Part shown: positions 42,007 through 50,156 of the stretch, in pieces | Layout: each line of letters begins with the position of its first letter | Numbering within the stretch: position 1 is the stretch's first letter | Source: Streptomyces sp. NBC_00193 | GTDB taxonomy: Bacteria > Actinomycetota > Actinomycetes > Streptomycetales > Streptomycetaceae | Reading direction: 5' to 3' | DNA: 64,000 nucleotides | Assembly: GCF_026342735.1 (NCBI RefSeq) | Contig: NZ_JAPEMM010000001.1 | Location: 372,001-436,000 of the forward strand | Made by a program: the position numbers and the translations under genes | Notes under the pieces: generated by a model | Seen by the model: the letters and a program-made list of their open reading frames with translations, nothing else | What the model was told of the DNA's origin: nothing | Database searches by the model: none

Positions 42007-43398
42007 GTGACCGACACCCCCTCCCGCCCCACCGCCGGGCTCAACATCGGCAGCCACGACCTGCCGGTATCAGCCGAGTTGTCCCGCTTCATGGCGTCGG
42101 ACTGGGCGGCCTCTCCCCTGCCGGACGCCGCGCGCGTCCCCTCGTACGCCGTCACCCCCGCCCGCCGCGCACGCCTCTCCGCCCGCTTCCCCGGCGAGCG
42201 GCTGATCATCCCCGCGGGCGAGCTGAAGGTCCGCAGCCACGACTGCGACTACCGCTTCCGCCCGCACAGCGCGTACGCCTGGCTGACCGGGCTCACCGGC
42301 GAGGACCAGGTCGGCCACGTCCTGGTCCTGGAGCCGGCCGGCCCGCACGGGCACGAGGCCGTCCTCTACCTGCGCCCGCGCTCCCAGCGCAGCGGCGGCA
42401 ACGAGGAGTTCTACCGCGACCGCCGCTACGGGGAGTTCTGGGTCGGCCGCCGCCCCGACCTCGCGGAGGCCGAGCGGCTCTCCGGCATCCGCTGCGCCCA
42501 CCTGGACGCGCTGGTCTCCCCGACGGGGCGCAATGCCGCCTCGGACCCGGAGCTCGCCGTCGCCCTCTCCGAGCTGCGCCTGGTCAAGGACGCCTGGGAG
42601 GTGGCCGAGCTGCAGCTCGCCGTCGACCACACCGTCGCCGGGTTCGAGGACGTCGTACGGGACCTCCCGCGCGCCCTGGCCCACCCGCGCGGCGAGCGCT
42701 GGATCGAGGGGGTCTTCAACCGCCGCGCCCGGGCCGAGGGCAACGGCACCGGCTACGAGACGATCGCCGCTTCGGGTGCGCACGCCTGCGTGCTGCACTG
42801 GATCCGCAACGACGGCCGGCTGAACGCGAGCGACCTGCTCCTGATGGACGCGGGCGTGGAGACCGACGGCCTCTACACGGCGGACGTCACCCGCACCCTC
42901 CCGCTGTCGGGCCGGTTCTCCCCCGTCCAGCGGCAGGTGTACGAACTGGTCCTGGCCGCCCAGGACGCGGGCATGGCGGCGCTGCGCCCGGGCGCGAGCT
43001 TCCGCGACTTCCACCGGGCCGGGATGCGGGTGATCGCGGAGGGGCTCGCGGAGTGGGGGGTGCTCAAGCACGCCGAGGGCGATCTGCACCGGCGCTACAC
43101 CCTGTGCAGCAGCGGGCACATGCTCGGGCTCGACGTGCACGACTGCGCGCAGGCGCGCGCGGACACCTACCTGGACGGGGTCCTCGAAGAGGGCCAGGTC
43201 CTCACCGTGGAGCCCGGGCTCTACCTCCAGCCCGACGACGAGACGCTCCCGCCGGAGCTGCGCGGCATCGGCGTCCGCATCGAGGACGACCTGGTGATCA
43301 CGGCCGAGGGCGCCCGGCTGATGTCGGGCGCCCTGCCGCGCACGGTGGCGGGCATCGAGGAATGGATGGGGAACCTGCTGGAGGGCGGCGGCCGGTAG
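42007..43398 (+). CDS. pepP: Xaa-Pro aminopeptidase (M24B, PepP type)
   Basis: A 463-aa cytoplasmic metallopeptidase that removes the N-terminal residue when proline follows. The pita-bread fold's five metal ligands are visible: Asp in LLMDAG, Asp in YTADVTRTLP, His in SSGHMLGLDVHD, Glu in LTVEPGLY and Glu in GVRIEDD. The N-terminal creatinase-like domain has YRFRPHSAYAWLTGL. Streptomyces usually has more than one such enzyme; this one is divergent from a collagenase and shares regulon copy B with it, so it is probably dedicated to collagen-derived peptides. GTG-42007 follows GGGAG by five nt. A 14-bp terminator follows the stop. Confidence 0.92.
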   Translation: MTDTPSRPTAGLNIGSHDLPVSAELSRFMASDWAASPLPDAARVPSYAVTPARRARLSARFPGERLIIPAGELKVRSHDCDYRFRPHSAYAWLTGLTGEDQVGHVLVLEPAGPHGHEAVLYLRPRSQRSGGNEEFYRDRRYGEFWVGRRPDLAEAERLSGIRCAHLDALVSPTGRNAASDPELAVALSELRLVKDAWEVAELQLAVDHTVAGFEDVVRDLPRALAHPRGERWIEGVFNRRARAEGNGTGYETIAASGAHACVLHWIRNDGRLNASDLLLMDAGVETDGLYTADVTRTLPLSGRFSPVQRQVYELVLAAQDAGMAALRPGASFRDFHRAGMRVIAEGLAEWGVLKHAEGDLHRRYTLCSSGHMLGLDVHDCAQARADTYLDGVLEEGQVLTVEPGLYLQPDDETLPPELRGIGVRIEDDLVITAEGARLMSGALPRTVAGIEEWMGNLLEGGGR

Positions 43399-43410
43399 CG
43401 GGCCGCGGTG

Positions 43411-43442
43411 CGCCCGGGCCCCGGTACGCCGGGGCCCGGGCG
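43411..43442. terminator. Bidirectional terminator hairpin
   Basis: Perfect 14-bp stem (CGCCCGGGCCCCGG / CCGGGGCCCGGGCG) with loop TACG between the convergent aminopeptidase and Trp/Asn-rich protein genes. It also marks the right edge of the proposed regulon. Confidence 0.88.
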
Positions 43443-43447
43443 GTCAG

Positions 43448-43870
43448 TCAGTCGTTCCAGTTGTTCCCGTTGCGGTAGCCGCCGTCGCGCCAGCCGTTGT
43501 CGTGGTTCCAGTTGCCGTTGTCGTGGTTCCAGTTGTCGTTGTCGTTCCAGTTGCCGTGGTCGTTCCAGTTGTCGTGGTCCCAGTTGCTGTTGCGCCAGTT
43601 GCTGTTGTCCCAGTTGCCGTGCCAACCGTCGTTGTCCCAGTTGTCCCAGCACCAGCTGGGGCGGTCGGCTCGTGAGGTGTCGCAGCAGTAGCGCCACCAG
43701 TCGTCCCCGCGCCAGTCACTGCCGCGCCAGTCGGAACACCCGTACGTCTGCGGAAGAGTCGAGGGAAGGCTCGAGGGGAGACTCGCGGCAAAGGCGCTGC
43801 TGACGGGCATCAGGCCGAGCGTGATCCCGGCGGCCCCTGTCACGGCTGCCGCAATGAACGAACGGCGCAT
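43448..43870 (-). CDS. Secreted Trp/Asn/Asp-rich low-complexity repeat protein
   Basis: About 140 aa. A Sec signal (MRRSFIAAAVTGAAGITLGLMPVSSAFAA) precedes a short Cys-containing region (YGCSDWRGSDWRGDDWWRYCCD, two further Cys nearby) and then about 65 residues composed almost only of N, W, D, H and G in units such as NWDN, NWND and NWNHDNG. The DNA mirrors this: GTTGTCGTGGTTCCAGTTG recurs at 43496 and 43517 with a 21-bp period. I do not recognise the family. The composition suggests an exposed, possibly metal- or wall-binding filamentous or adhesive protein. GGAGG is nine nt from ATG-43870 but only three nt from ATG-43876, so the inner start is preferred. Confidence 0.75.
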   Translation of the reverse strand: MRRSFIAAAVTGAAGITLGLMPVSSAFAASLPSSLPSTLPQTYGCSDWRGSDWRGDDWWRYCCDTSRADRPSWCWDNWDNDGWHGNWDNSNWRNSNWDHDNWNDHGNWNDNDNWNHDNGNWNHDNGWRDGGYRNGNNWND

Positions 43871-44000
43871 GGCCATACACCTCCGAGAGTGAAGGGTGAA
43901 TACTCCGGATTGCTCCGTTTTCAGGCATTTCCACCCTCCCCCCTCCCCTGCCCACTGTCAAAGGCACCCGCGCGGCACCCGCGCTCACCAGCGAAAAGGC

Positions 44001-44399
44001 CTACGGAAGCACCGCCAGCCCGTCCAGCTCGACGAGCGCCGCCTCGTCCCACAGCCGGACCACGCCCACGACCGCCATCGCCGGATACTCCCGGCCCGCC
44101 AACCGCCGCCAGATCCGGCCCAGTTCGGGTGCGCACTCGCGGTAGTCGGCCACGTCCGTGGCGTAGACCGTGACCCGCGCCAGATCGGCCGGTGCGCCGC
44201 CCGCCCCCGCCAGTGCGGCCAGCAGGTTCGCCAGCGCCTGCTCGAACTGCTGCGGCAGCGTCCCTCCCACCACCTTCCCCGCGCCGTCCAGCGCCGTCTG
44301 CCCGGCCAGGAACACCAGCCGGCCCCCGCTCGCGACGACGGCGTGCGAGAAGCCCGTCGCCGGGGACAGCTCCTCCGGGTTGATCCGCTCCAGGCTCAC
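44001..44399 (-). CDS. RidA family enamine/imine deaminase-like protein
   Basis: A 132-aa protein of the YjgF/YER057c/UK114 fold. It shows FSHAVVASGGRLVFLAGQTALDG, LPQQFEQALANLLAAL and the C-terminal ALVELDGLAVLP. The canonical RidA Arg (near position 105 in E. coli) would fall in the segment YPAMAVVGVVRLWDEAALVE, where the usual RxxV arrangement is not obvious, so it may be a non-canonical (Rid4-7-like) member. Rid proteins hydrolyse reactive imines. Here it overlaps an acyl-CoA dehydrogenase gene (GTGA) in an aminobenzoate-type cluster, where imine hydrolysis of an amino-cyclohexene-CoA intermediate would make sense. Confidence 0.85.
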   Translation of the reverse strand: MSLERINPEELSPATGFSHAVVASGGRLVFLAGQTALDGAGKVVGGTLPQQFEQALANLLAALAGAGGAPADLARVTVYATDVADYRECAPELGRIWRRLAGREYPAMAVVGVVRLWDEAALVELDGLAVLP

Positions 44400-45664
44400 G
44401 CCTCCCCCACCTCCTGCGTCTCCCGCATCTCCTGTGCTTCCAGCGCCTCCTGCAGCTCCAGCGCCTCCTGCATCTCCCGTGCCTCCCGGTAGAGCTCCTT
44501 GGCGATGATCGTGCGCTGCACCTCGCTCGCCCCCTCGTAGATCCTCGGCGCCCGCACCTCCCGGTACAGGTGTTCCAGCAGGTGGCCGCGGCGCAGGGCG
44601 GCCGCCCCGTGCAGCTGTACCGCGTGGTCGACGACGTACTGGGCCGTCTCGGTGGCCAGCAGTTTCGCCATGGCCGCCCGCCTCGGCACCTGCGGGGAGC
44701 GCGCGTCCGCGTCGTAGGCCTCCGCCGCCGCGTAGACGAGGAGCCGGGCCGCCTCGGTGCGGGTGGCCATCTCGGCCACCCGGTGCGCGACGGCCTGCAG
44801 GTCGCCCAGGACCCCGCCGAAGGCGGTACGGGCGGCCGTGTGCGCCACCGTCGCGTCCAGGGCGGCCCTGGCCATGCCGACGGCGAAGGCGCCCACGCTG
44901 GGGCGGAAGAGGTTCAGGGTGTCCATGGCCACCCGGAAGCCCCGTCCCGGCTCCCCCAGCAGGTCGGCCGGGCCCACCGGGACCCCGTCGAAGGCGAGCG
45001 CGCCGATGGGGTGCGGGGAGAGCATGTCGAGGGGCTCCCCCGAGAGCCCGGGCCGGTCGGCCGGGACCAGGAAGGCGCTGACGCCCTTGGCCCCGGGGCC
45101 TTCGCCGGTGCGGGCGAAGACGGTGTAGAAATCGGCCTCGGGCGCGTTGGAGATCCAGCACTTCTCCCCGCTGAGCCGCCAGCCCCCGCCGCCCCGGCCG
45201 GAGCCCCCGCCGGAGCCCCGGCCGGAGCCCCCGCCACCGCCCCCGCGCTCGGCCACCGCTTCGAGTGCCAGCGCCGCCGCGTCCGATCCGGCCCCCGGCT
45301 CGCTCAGCGCGAAGGCCGCCACCGTGCGCCCGGCCCGCACCCCGGGCAGCCACCGCTCGCGCTGCGCGTCGCTGCCCGAGCGCAGCACCGGGTACGCCCC
45401 CAGTCCCTGGAGGGCGAGGGCCGTCTCCGCCTCCGTGCAGCCGTAGGCGAGGGATTCGCGCAGCAGGCACAGTTCCAGCGCGCCCGAGGTGAACACCCGC
45501 CCCAGCAGCCCCTCTTCGCCCAGTGCGGCCAGCAGCGGCCGGTTGACCCGGCCCGGCTCCCCCTTCTCCGCCAGCGGCCGCAGCCGCTCCGCCGCCAGTG
45601 CGCGCAGCCGCGCGCACCACTCCTCCTGGTCGGTCCCGAGCGCGAATCCCGTGAATCGGGTCAT
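44396..45664 (-). CDS. Acyl-CoA dehydrogenase
   Basis: A 422-aa FAD flavoprotein that introduces a 2,3-double bond into an acyl-CoA. Visible motifs: the N-terminal helical domain, FALSEPGAGSDAAAL and GEKCWISNAPEADFYTVFART in the middle beta-domain, AFGGVLGDLQAVAHRVAEM and YREVRAPRIYEGASEVQRTIIAKELYRE (with the usual EG pair) in the C-terminal domain. A Gly/Ser/Arg-rich insertion (GGGGGGSGRGSGGGSGRGGGG) near residue 140 is unusual and probably a flexible loop, and the C-terminus ends in a Glu-rich repeated tail (EALELQEALEAQEMRETQE). In context it probably acts on a ring or ring-opened CoA intermediate. It is divergent from the aryl-CoA ligase gene; 162 nt separate them. Confidence 0.9.
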   Translation of the reverse strand: MTRFTGFALGTDQEEWCARLRALAAERLRPLAEKGEPGRVNRPLLAALGEEGLLGRVFTSGALELCLLRESLAYGCTEAETALALQGLGAYPVLRSGSDAQRERWLPGVRAGRTVAAFALSEPGAGSDAAALALEAVAERGGGGGGSGRGSGGGSGRGGGGWRLSGEKCWISNAPEADFYTVFARTGEGPGAKGVSAFLVPADRPGLSGEPLDMLSPHPIGALAFDGVPVGPADLLGEPGRGFRVAMDTLNLFRPSVGAFAVGMARAALDATVAHTAARTAFGGVLGDLQAVAHRVAEMATRTEAARLLVYAAAEAYDADARSPQVPRRAAMAKLLATETAQYVVDHAVQLHGAAALRRGHLLEHLYREVRAPRIYEGASEVQRTIIAKELYREAREMQEALELQEALEAQEMRETQEVGEA

Positions 45665-45701
45665 CCGTATGCCCCAGCCTCTATCGCGTCCTGTTGACTC
45701 C

Positions 45702-45714
45702 CGTCACCATGACG
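45702..45714. promoter_or_regulatory. Small palindrome in the dehydrogenase/ligase divergent promoter
   Basis: CGTCA-CCA-TGACG is a perfect 5+5 repeat in the 162-nt gap between the divergent acyl-CoA dehydrogenase and ligase genes. It may be an operator, perhaps for the PaaX protein encoded downstream. Support is weak because short palindromes occur by chance. Confidence 0.25.
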
Positions 45715-45826
45715 ATACGCTCGTGCTGCGTTCGCACGGCCCGGCTCTTCCACTTCGGTCCACAGTCCATACGCAGGGTCCGGCCCCCACCCGGGGCGCG
45801 GGCCGTCGCAAGGGGGCGAACCCGCC

Positions 45827-47479
45827 TTGGAGCTCAAGCCTTCCGCTCACCGAGACACCTTCGCGCGCGATCACCTGCCGCCCGCGCACGCCTGGCCGCG
45901 GCTCCTCTTCGAACTCCCCGGGCTGGCCTACCCCGACCGGCTCAACTGCGGTGTGGAGCTGCTCGACGCCACCATCGCCCGGCTGGGCCCCGACCGCCCC
46001 GCCTTCCGCGGCGCGGACGGCACGGTGTGGACGTACGGGGAGCTGCACGCCCGCGTGGACCGGCTCGCGCACGTGCTCACCACCGATCTCGGCGTGGTCC
46101 CCGGCAACCGCGTGCTCCTGCGCGGCCCGACCGGCCCCTGGCTCGCCGCGTGCTGGCTGGCGGTGATGAAGGCGGGCGCGGTGGCCGTCACCGTCCTGGC
46201 CCAGCAGCGGGCGCAGGAGCTGGCCACGGTGTGCTCGATGGCCCGGGTCAGCCACGCCCTGTGCCAGGCGGAGGTGGTGGACGACCTGGTGAAGGCGGGG
46301 GTGCCGGGCCTGCGGATCACCGCGTACGGCGGCGGAGCCCCGGACGACCTGCTGCGGCTGGCCGAAGCCGAGCGCCACGCGGAGCCCTACCCGGCGGTGG
46401 AGACCTCCGCCGACGACGTGGCGCTGATCGCCTTCACCTCGGGCACCACCGGGCGCCCCAAGGGCTGCATGCACTTCCACCGCGATCTGCTCGCGGTGGC
46501 CGACACCTTCTCTCAAGAAGTGCTGCGGCCCCGCCCCGAGGACGTCTTCGCGGGCAGTCCGCCGCTCGGCTTCACCTTCGGCCTCGGCGGACTGGTGGTC
46601 TTCCCGCTGCGGGCCGGCGCCTCGGCGCTGCTGCTCGCGGACGGCTCCCCGCGCCGGCTGCTGCCCGCGCTGGCCGAGCACCGGGTGTCGGTGCTGTTCA
46701 CCGCGCCCACCGCGTACCGGTCGATGCTGGACACGCTGGGCCCGTACGACACGGGCGCCTACGACCTCTCCGCGCTGCGCCGCTGCGTCTCGGCGGGCGA
46801 GAACCTGCCGGCCGCCACCTGGCAGGCCTGGTACGAACGCACGGGCCTGCGGATCATCAACGGGATCGGCGCCACCGAGCTGCTGCACATCTTCATCTCG
46901 GCGGCCGACGAGGACATCCGGCCCGGTACGACGGGCCGCGTGGTGCCGGGCTGGCAGGCCCGGGTGGTGGACCAGGCGGGGCTGCCGGTCGCGGACGAGG
47001 TGCCGGGGCTGCTGGCCGTACGGGGGCCGGTGGGCTGCCGCTACCTGGCGGACCCGCGACAGGGCGAGTACGTACGGGACGGCTGGAACCTCACGGGCGA
47101 CACCTACGTCCGCGACGCGGAGGGCTATTTCCGCTACGTGGCCCGGGCCGACGACATGATCATCTCGGCGGGTTACAACATCGCGGGACCCGAGGTCGAA
47201 GAAGCGCTGCTGCGCCACCCCGACGTGCTGGAGGCGGCCGTGGTCGGCCGCCCCGACGAGCGGCGCGGGCAGATCGTGGTCGCGTACGCGGTCCCCCGGG
47301 AGGGCGCGGTCCTCACCGAGGACGCCCTGCGCACCTTCATGCGCAGCGAGCTCGCCCCGCACAAGTGCCCGCGCACCTTCGTCTTCCTGCCCGCCCTGCC
47401 CCGGACGGCGACGGGCAAGCTGCAACGCTTCCGTCTGCGCGACCAGGACGATCCCGACCGGAACCACGAATTAGAGTGA
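45827..47479 (+). CDS. AMP-binding aryl-CoA ligase (2-aminobenzoate/benzoate-CoA ligase-like)
   Basis: A 550-aa adenylate-forming enzyme of the ANL superfamily that activates an aromatic acid with ATP and CoA. The P-loop reads FTSGTTGRPKG, the A5 motif NGIGATELLHIF, A7 GDTYVRDAEGYFRYVARADDMI, A8 hinge SAGYNIAGPEVEEAL, and the A10 Lys lies in PRTATGKLQR. The GxGATE.LHIF form and the overall pattern resemble benzoate/2-aminobenzoate-CoA ligases rather than fatty-acyl ligases. It is the probable entry step of the pathway completed by the monooxygenase/reductase at 50157. The start is TTG-45827, with GGGGG ten nt upstream and no better candidate in frame. The PaaX gene follows after 4 nt. Confidence 0.87.
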   Translation: MELKPSAHRDTFARDHLPPAHAWPRLLFELPGLAYPDRLNCGVELLDATIARLGPDRPAFRGADGTVWTYGELHARVDRLAHVLTTDLGVVPGNRVLLRGPTGPWLAACWLAVMKAGAVAVTVLAQQRAQELATVCSMARVSHALCQAEVVDDLVKAGVPGLRITAYGGGAPDDLLRLAEAERHAEPYPAVETSADDVALIAFTSGTTGRPKGCMHFHRDLLAVADTFSQEVLRPRPEDVFAGSPPLGFTFGLGGLVVFPLRAGASALLLADGSPRRLLPALAEHRVSVLFTAPTAYRSMLDTLGPYDTGAYDLSALRRCVSAGENLPAATWQAWYERTGLRIINGIGATELLHIFISAADEDIRPGTTGRVVPGWQARVVDQAGLPVADEVPGLLAVRGPVGCRYLADPRQGEYVRDGWNLTGDTYVRDAEGYFRYVARADDMIISAGYNIAGPEVEEALLRHPDVLEAAVVGRPDERRGQIVVAYAVPREGAVLTEDALRTFMRSELAPHKCPRTFVFLPALPRTATGKLQRFRLRDQDDPDRNHELE

Positions 47480-47483
47480 AGCC

Positions 47484-48293
47484 GTGGTCGAGCAGCACAC
47501 TCCGCGATCCTTGATCGTCACGTTCTACGGCGCCTACGGGCGGGCCTTCCCGGGCCCGGTCCCGGTGTCCGCGCTGGTCCGCCTGCTGGGCGCGGCCGGC
47601 GTGGACGCGCCGTCCGTCCGCTCGTCGGTGTCCCGGCTGAAGCGGCGCGGCTTCCTGCTGCCCGCACGGACCGGGGACCGCGCGGCGGGGTACGAGCTCT
47701 CCGGGGAGGCGCGCCGGCTCCTGGAGGACGGCGACCGCCGGATCTACGGAACCACCCGCCCGCCGGAGTCCCAGGAGTGGCTGCTGGCCGTCTTCTCCGT
47801 CCCGGAGCAGGAGCGGGCCAAGCGGCACCTGCTGCGCTCCCGGCTGGCCGGGCTCGGCTTCGGCGCGGTGGCGCCCGGCGTGTGGATCGCCCCGGCGCAG
47901 TGGGACGGGGAGACCCGGCACACCCTGGAGCGGCTGCACCTGACGCCGTACGTGGAGCTCTTCCGAGGCGCCCACCTGGGCTTCGCCCCGACGGCGGAGT
48001 CGGTCTCCCGCTGGTGGGACCTGGCGGCGCTGGCCAAGCAGCACGAGGAGTTCCTCGACCTCCACGAGCCCGCCCTGCGCGCCCTGCAGACGGGCGCGGC
48101 CGACCCCACCCCGGAGGCCGCCTACCGCGGCTACCTGCTCGCCCTCGACACCTGGCGCCGGCTCCCGTACGCCGACCCGGGCCTGCCGCGCACCCTGCTC
48201 CCGGCGGACTGGCCGGGCGACCGCTCGGCGGCGGTCTTCGCGGAGCTCCACGAGCGCCTGCGGGACCTCGGGGCCGGCTTCGTGGAACTGTAG
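47484..48293 (+). CDS. PaaX-family transcriptional repressor
   Basis: A 269-aa regulator. The N-terminal winged helix reads PRSLIVTFYGAYGR...VSALVRLLGAAGVDAPSVRSSVSRLKRRGFL, the PaaX HTH. The central domain includes WLLAVFSVPEQERAKRHLLRSRLAGLGFGAVAPGVWIAP, and the C-terminal domain ends in helical SPxxAYRGYLLALDTWRRLPYADPGLP-type sequence. PaaX repressors respond to aryl-CoA thioesters such as phenylacetyl-CoA. Four nt separate it from the ligase gene, so it is co-transcribed and probably represses the aromatic cluster until a CoA ester forms. Confidence 0.92.
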   Translation: MVEQHTPRSLIVTFYGAYGRAFPGPVPVSALVRLLGAAGVDAPSVRSSVSRLKRRGFLLPARTGDRAAGYELSGEARRLLEDGDRRIYGTTRPPESQEWLLAVFSVPEQERAKRHLLRSRLAGLGFGAVAPGVWIAPAQWDGETRHTLERLHLTPYVELFRGAHLGFAPTAESVSRWWDLAALAKQHEEFLDLHEPALRALQTGAADPTPEAAYRGYLLALDTWRRLPYADPGLPRTLLPADWPGDRSAAVFAELHERLRDLGAGFVEL

Positions 48294-48320
48294 CCGCGCC
48301 CGGGTGCGTCACCTGATCTT

Positions 48321-48779
48321 GTGACAGGAACCGAGCATCCCCCGCACAGAGTCAGAGCCGAACCCCTGCCCGCGGACCCTGCCCCGGCCCCTTCCGCGGA
48401 CGAGCCCCGCACCTGGCCCGGCGTCCTCTCGATGGTCGCTTCCGGGCTGCTGGGCGCCGCCGCCGGATGCCTGGCGATCGCCCTCTCGTCCCGCGCACGC
48501 GCCTACTGCGACGCGGGCCGGGATGCGGGTGGCGTGGCCGAGCTGACCTTGCTGCTCCCGGTCTTGGTGGTGGGCTTCGCGGTGTGCGCGCTGGTGGTCG
48601 CGATGCTGGTGCCGCGCCGACACCCGCTGCTGCGGATGGTGCCGGTGGTGCTCGTGCTGGGTGTCCTGGTGATCTGGTTCTTCGCCACCAGGGGCACCCT
48701 GGACGGGTATCCGGGGGATTCGGGGCTGTGCGGCCCGGACAACGTGCCACCGTGGTGGCCGTGGTGGCTGCCGAGCTGA
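48321..48779 (+). CDS. Small membrane protein, unknown function
   Basis: A 152-aa protein with a Pro/Ala-rich cytosolic N-terminus of about 35 residues and three predicted membrane segments (VLSMVASGLLGAAAGCLAIAL, LTLLLPVLVVGFAVCALVVAML, MVPVVLVLGVLVIWFFA). It ends in an unusual Trp/Pro-rich tail (PPWWPWWLPS). No family recognised. It follows the PaaX gene by 27 nt in the same direction, but nothing in it suggests an aromatic-pathway role. GTG-48321 is the assumed start. Confidence 0.7.
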   Translation: MTGTEHPPHRVRAEPLPADPAPAPSADEPRTWPGVLSMVASGLLGAAAGCLAIALSSRARAYCDAGRDAGGVAELTLLLPVLVVGFAVCALVVAMLVPRRHPLLRMVPVVLVLGVLVIWFFATRGTLDGYPGDSGLCGPDNVPPWWPWWLPS

Positions 48780-48846
48780 ACCGGGCGGGCGCGGCCCGGA
48801 CGGAAAAGGAGCTGTACCGCGCGCCCGGCGCGGGTGATCATGTGCC

Positions 48847-49686
48847 ATGACGTGGACCTTCACCCCTGACCTGGCGGCCTGGGCGGCCGCCGTACGCCCC
48901 GCCGTGGCTGCGCAGCCCGTGCCCCACACCCAGCTGGTCACGGTCATCGACGCGCTGGAGCGGCAGGGCCTGGACGCCTTCGGATCCGAGCCGCCGCTCT
49001 TCGGCTGGTGGACCGGGCCCGACGGGCTGGTCGCGGGCGCCGTCGTCCAGTGCCCGCCGCACCCGCTGCTGATCGGCACCCTGCCCGCCGAGGCGGTCCG
49101 GGAGCTGGGAGCCGCTCTCGCCTCCGAGCCGCTGCTCGCCGGGGTCGACGCACTCAACGCCCGCCGCGAGGACGCGGAGGCGCTGGCCGCCTCCTGGGGG
49201 AAGCCGACCGAGGTCGTGGTGGAGAACCGCCTCTACCGGCTCGCCGGGCTCATCGCCCCCGACCCCGCCCCGGCCGGGCGGGCCCGGCCCGCCACAGAGG
49301 CCGACCTCCCGCTGCTCCTGGAGTGGGTCACCGCCTTCAGGCAGGAGTCCGGCGAGGGCGGGGCCGCCTCGGAGGCGGCCCTGCGCGACCGGCTCTCGTA
49401 CGGGGGCATGCTGCTCTGGGAGGACGCCGGGATCCCGGTCTCGCTGGCCGGGTTCTTCCGCCCGATCGACGCGGTGACCCGGATCGGCCCGGTCTACACC
49501 CCGCCGGAGCTGCGGGGCCGGGGCTACGCCGCCGGGGCCACCCACGCCGCCACCGAGGCGGCGCACGCGGCCGGGGCCGCGGAGGTGCTGCTCTTCACCG
49601 ACCTGGCGAACCCCACCAGCAACCGCGTCTACCAGCGCCTGGGCTACACCCCCGTCGAGGACCGGGTGGAGGTGGCACTGGCATGA
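48847..49686 (+). CDS. GNAT-family N-acetyltransferase
   Basis: A 279-aa acetyltransferase. The N-terminal half is a degenerate GNAT-like domain; the C-terminal half (from about ARPATEADLPLLLEWV) holds the acetyl-CoA site, with motif A reading IGPVYTPPELRGRGYAAGATHAATEAA (R-x-x-G-x-A type) and motif B LLFTDLANPTSNRVYQRLGYTPVED. The acceptor is unknown. The stop overlaps the next start in ATGA, so the two are coupled. Confidence 0.88.
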   Translation: MTWTFTPDLAAWAAAVRPAVAAQPVPHTQLVTVIDALERQGLDAFGSEPPLFGWWTGPDGLVAGAVVQCPPHPLLIGTLPAEAVRELGAALASEPLLAGVDALNARREDAEALAASWGKPTEVVVENRLYRLAGLIAPDPAPAGRARPATEADLPLLLEWVTAFRQESGEGGAASEAALRDRLSYGGMLLWEDAGIPVSLAGFFRPIDAVTRIGPVYTPPELRGRGYAAGATHAATEAAHAAGAAEVLLFTDLANPTSNRVYQRLGYTPVEDRVEVALA

Positions 49687-50150
49687 CCGGACCCGGCGAG
49701 CCGGTCGAGACCGTCGAACCCGTCGAACCCGTCGAACCCGTGCGGATGCTGGCCGCGAACGTGGTCCTGTGGCGCCGCCACGGCGAGGGCGGCCAGGGCC
49801 AGCGCCCGGGCACGAAGATGTTCAAGGGCGGCTCCAAGGTGTACGTCCACGACCTGGTGAGCGGCTGGGAGGGCTGCCAGGTCATCGGCCGGCCACGACA
49901 CGGCCGCGGGTACCGCAGTGCGTACCTGGCCATCCGCCACCTGCACAGCTTCCGGCCCGTGCTCGTACGGTCTCCCGCCGTGCTGCGGATCGCCGAGGGC
50001 TCGGTCTTCGCCGACAAGGAGGACGCGGAGGACTACGCGGTTCTCATGGAGTACCGCGCCTGGGATCTCCGCTCCGGCGCCTCGCGCGGCCGGCCGCATC
50101 CGGAGCCCTGCCACTGCCACGAGTGCCTCACCCTGCGCCCGCACCGCTAA
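49683..50150 (+). CDS. Hypothetical protein
   Basis: A 155-aa soluble protein with no family I recognise. The N-terminus contains a perfect three-fold VEPVEPVEP repeat (DNA unit GTCGAACCC, 49709-49740). The core is rich in aromatic and basic residues (GSKVYVHDLVSGWEGCQVIGRPRHGRGYRSAYLAIRHL in outline), and the C-terminus has a clustered CHCHECLTLRPHR that could bind a metal. Translationally coupled to the GNAT gene (ATGA). It converges with the monooxygenase gene, 6 nt away. Confidence 0.7.
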   Translation: MTGPGEPVETVEPVEPVEPVRMLAANVVLWRRHGEGGQGQRPGTKMFKGGSKVYVHDLVSGWEGCQVIGRPRHGRGYRSAYLAIRHLHSFRPVLVRSPAVLRIAEGSVFADKEDAEDYAVLMEYRAWDLRSGASRGRPHPEPCHCHECLTLRPHR

Positions 50151-50156
50151 GGGGTG

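Noticed and set aside
43496..43535. Direct repeats of about 19 bp with 21-bp spacing, suggestive of a CRISPR array
   Set aside because: The repeats are in frame and encode Asn/Trp/Asp units of a secreted protein; there are no unique spacers and no cas genes.
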